DNA from: Saccoglossus kowalevskii
Taxonomy: Eukaryota; Hemichordata; Enteropneusta; Harrimaniidae
Length of the DNA: 21,722 bases
Direction of reading: 5' to 3'
NCBI RefSeq assembly: GCF_000003605.2
Contig: NW_003156247.1
Location: forward strand, 145,175 to 166,896
Part shown: one piece after another, positions 19,391 through 21,722 of the stretch
Position numbering within the stretch: position 1 is the stretch's first letter
Layout: every line of letters begins with the position of its first letter
Notes under the pieces: model-generated
Told to the model about the DNA's origin: nothing
Database searches by the model: none
What the model saw: the letters and a program-made list of their open reading frames with translations, nothing else
Program-made: the position numbers and the translations under genes

Positions 19391-19720
19391 TTTAGAACGT
19401 CAATATGTTTCAACACTCGTAACAAGAAAATATGCCGCTAAAACATCAGAGGCGAGGACTTATTTTTATTATTTCACACAGTTCTGATTGATCTAGCGGC
19501 CAGACTCGCTCGCAACTGCTACGTTTAGTGTACACACATACAAATAGCATCGTAGACATTCAGAATGTCGATACACTTCAACACGTGTAACTTAAAAACA
19601 AGTGGCTAGGACATCGGACATAATTAATTATTTTATTTCACACAATGCCGAATCGATGTAGCCATGGAACTAAAAACCATGATGTAGCTAGCACTCGCAA
19701 CTACATACAAATCGCCACTC
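19391..19720. repeat. diverged tandem duplication of about 170 bp
   Basis: Bases about 19391-19550 and 19562-19720 align. Shared, slightly altered landmarks are agaa(c/t)gtc(a/g)ata, ttcaacac, a long ttatttttattatttcacaca-type stretch, gatgtag or gatctag, then the ctcgcaact motif and a catacaaat tail. The similarity is perhaps 65-70%, so the duplication is old. Confidence 0.65.
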
Positions 19721-19797
19721 GCAACTGCCACTTTCTAGCGCTCGCAACTGACACGTTTTTCTACTTGCGACTCGCACCTCACCACTCGCAACTGGTG
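19690..19797. repeat. cluster of CTCGCAACT motifs
   Basis: The 9-mer ctcgcaact occurs at about 19693, 19714, 19741 and 19786, plus a variant (ctcgcacct) at about 19771. Another copy lies near 19509. Spacing is irregular at 20-30 bases. The cluster ends at the point where the envelope reading frame stops, so the junction of the two lies here. Confidence 0.75.
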
Positions 19798-20981
19798 TAT
19801 TTATGCACCCTTACATACCTCACAAACGACAACAACTGTTCTATGGAGCAAAATGCGTTGACATTAGCGCCCTCATCGGTGAATATGGCATAGGCACAAG
19901 ATTGATACGATTTTTTATAGATAGAGAAAGGATGTGTACAGTACAAAATACTCTCACCTTTACAGTGCGACATGTCACCTTGACTCAGTTGAATCATGGA
20001 AGGTAGTGGTTGAATAAACGACTCATCCGTTGTGGATATACCCAAGTAGTCAGGAAGTGACGTAATGGTCGTGTATGACTTAGTCAAAGGTGACTTTGTT
20101 TTATTTGACGTCAACACAATGGGTGCAGAGACGGGATAATGGAAGATTCGATACAAGTGGAGAACCGAATTGTGGGTAGTCAAAGGAATCTGTACTTGTA
20201 CGTATAGGTGTCGTTTCGTTTGGTGAAAGACAACTATCTTATTTTTATAATAATATGTCAAGTCCTCGTGCGCCAAATGAAATTGAGGATACCGCGATTG
20301 CAGGTATGATTTGGCTTGAGATATTCCTTTTCTGAGCTGATGGTGAGATATAAGTTTCACCGGTAATAATCCCTCAATCAATGCATGCATAGCCGGTAAG
20401 TGAGTTTGATATTTAATAATTAAGTTAGTTAGGGTCTGAGTCCTCTCTGAGTTACGTAATAGCAGTGCTGTGAGTCCTGCAAGAGCCTTCGTTTGCAGTG
20501 TGTTTTGTAACACGTGCGTCGCAGTGGAATTCAATGCTTCGTGTAGACGGGTTAAGTCCCCAGCAATGGACGAGATAGTATTGTGGGTAGAATTTAATTG
20601 TTTCCACAGATTGAGAATTCTTCTGTCCGTGATTTCCGAAATTGAATTAAGTTTTAAGTTGGCGTCATTTAGTTGTTCGTTAAATGAATAAGACGCTTTC
20701 TCAACGGAAGCAATGTGTTGCGAAAGTACTTTTAATTGCTTGTCCGTTGTGATGCCAAACAATTTATTGGCAATGGTACCAACGAAGTCGATCAGGCCTC
20801 TCTTCGAACGAATAGACTCAGATAGGTCGATCGGATCAGGTTTTCCCAATAGTAGTATTTCTTTGGACAAAGATTTGATTCGTAATAGTGCGTTTTGTGC
20901 GTTGTCATGGAATGTATCTGTGATAGACGAATATTGCTGACAAAACGTAGGATTTGGTGATGAGCATGGATTGATGGTCAA
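19779..20981 (-). pseudogene. env: retroviral-type envelope protein fragment (baculovirus F-like), open over 400 codons
   Basis: The frame encodes the core of an F-like class I fusion envelope as carried by insect errantiviruses and related retroelements. A furin-type site RSKR (residues 58-61; 20799-20810) is followed at once by a Gly-rich hydrophobic fusion-peptide-like segment (62-77). Helical, heptad-like sequence with two NST sequons lies at about 80-185, the family block around GLLPVKLI at about 205, YLQSRYPQF, and YRIFHYPVS at about 285. A Cys-rich part (SHCKGESILYC) follows at about 345-360. No stop or frameshift interrupts it. Missing are a signal peptide and most of the N-terminal subunit (in-frame stop at 21009-21011; the frame starts at TTG, not ATG), and the C-terminal stem and membrane anchor. 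No gag or pol is adjacent. It is therefore a truncated remnant, or possibly a retained host-used fragment. Confidence 0.8.
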
Positions 20982-21722
20982 AGAATTCAGAAATAGGAAT
21001 TTTGGGGATTACTCGCTTCTGCAGTGTAGGGATACCATAAGACCTTATAACGGAACACTAAAGTCGTTCACACACCCATGTAGTCAGACACAGTCAGTTT
21101 CTGGAGTTGAGCTTCGATGTTCTTTAATATTAAGACACGTGAGACACCCCTTGCTAGGTTATCGTAACACTCCGTCAAGACCTGCACCTGGTACGACGTC
21201 CCAACGTCCCCGGATTCCCTTTCCCCCCTCCCCATTTAAGCGTTGGCGAGAAGTCAGTTCACACCTGCTGGCACATGAATTCACACTACGTGGACAAATT
21301 GTAATGCAGGAACAAAGAAATTTGAGTCGGCGTGGGTTCCCACGCCTGCTTCCGTTTTCGCAGTGCGCTGTTAAAATGCCAGCATGATGCAAACATGACA
21401 ACAGCAATGTGGCTGGCAAAAACACAAGTATATAGTTCTTAGCTACTGATCGGATGGAACTTTAACTCTGTATGGAGGCCGGCGATTGGACAATAGCCGG
21501 TGCATATTATAGTGCAGACGCTTGTTTTTATACAAACTGTTCTGTAACATTTTTGTTTCAGGTTGTGTGTTTGTGCTTGGCGAACTGTAGACGCATGTGT
21601 CTCTGCTTGTAGATATGAAAGAATTGAGGGACACACACATAAACACCACCTAGTATTCCCAGGTTGAGGTGGGGTTTATTATAACGACCTTTTTATTATT
21701 TAATTAATTTTCTAATATTTTG
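20982..21722. other. region upstream of the env fragment; no firm gene
   Basis: On the minus strand an 88-codon frame (21159-21425) starts with ATG and a signal-peptide-like MFLPATLLLSCLHHAGILTA. It then turns into Arg/Gly/Cys-rich sequence from a GC-rich patch and looks like chance. It lies 5' of env in env orientation, so it could be a leader exon, but no splice site is convincing. A perfect hairpin lies at 21329-21346. Pol, LTR and host genes were looked for and not found. Confidence 0.35.
21329..21346. other. perfect 8-bp-stem hairpin
   Basis: ggcgtggg, a tt loop and cccacgcc form a perfect GC-rich palindrome. No run of T follows and no function can be assigned. Confidence 0.7.

Overview
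The window looks like part of a eukaryotic, probably marine invertebrate, nuclear genome. The evidence is spliced exons with GT/AG borders, AT-rich introns, a minisatellite, microsatellites, a 23-A run and several decayed retroelements. I cannot fix the phylum: the sequence has no rRNA or mitochondrial marker.

Left part (1 to about 2.4 kb): a 66-bp tandem duplication at the very edge, then a decayed minus-strand reading frame of about 1 kb (326-1377) with several stops and one frame change, in a protein I do not recognise. Middle-left (2406-10761): eight plus-strand exons of one gene, the 3' part of a TRPC-type (transient receptor potential, canonical) cation channel. They run from an ankyrin repeat through six membrane segments, the pore, a variant TRP box and a short C-terminus. 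The reading frame is kept across all seven introns. The 5' exons are not visible. Its introns hold a degenerate non-LTR retrotransposon fragment and simple repeats.

Middle-right (11.4-13.5 kb): a 37-bp minisatellite in two arrays (about 30 units), and two copies of a 67-bp dispersed repeat, one before the first array and one between the arrays. From 13712 to 18167 lies one Ty1/copia retrotransposon with a 192-bp 5' LTR, an 81-bp 3' LTR remnant, a near-perfect target duplication, and recognisable but broken gag, protease, integrase and reverse transcriptase. A 1-kb non-autonomous element with 18-bp perfect inverted repeats (about 17003-18007) sits inside its reverse transcriptase. The host reading frame resumes on the far side, which exposes the insertion boundaries; the ends resemble Helentron-type elements.

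Right part (18.2-21.7 kb): mostly without recognisable genes, except an intact 400-codon minus-strand frame (19779-20981). It encodes the central part of a baculovirus-F-like retroviral envelope protein, with a furin-type site and fusion-peptide-like segment but no membrane anchor and no linked pol. A diverged 170-bp tandem duplication and a cluster of a short CTCGCAACT motif abut its 3' end.

Only the TRPC gene looks like a functioning host gene. The rest is repeats and remnants at different stages of decay.
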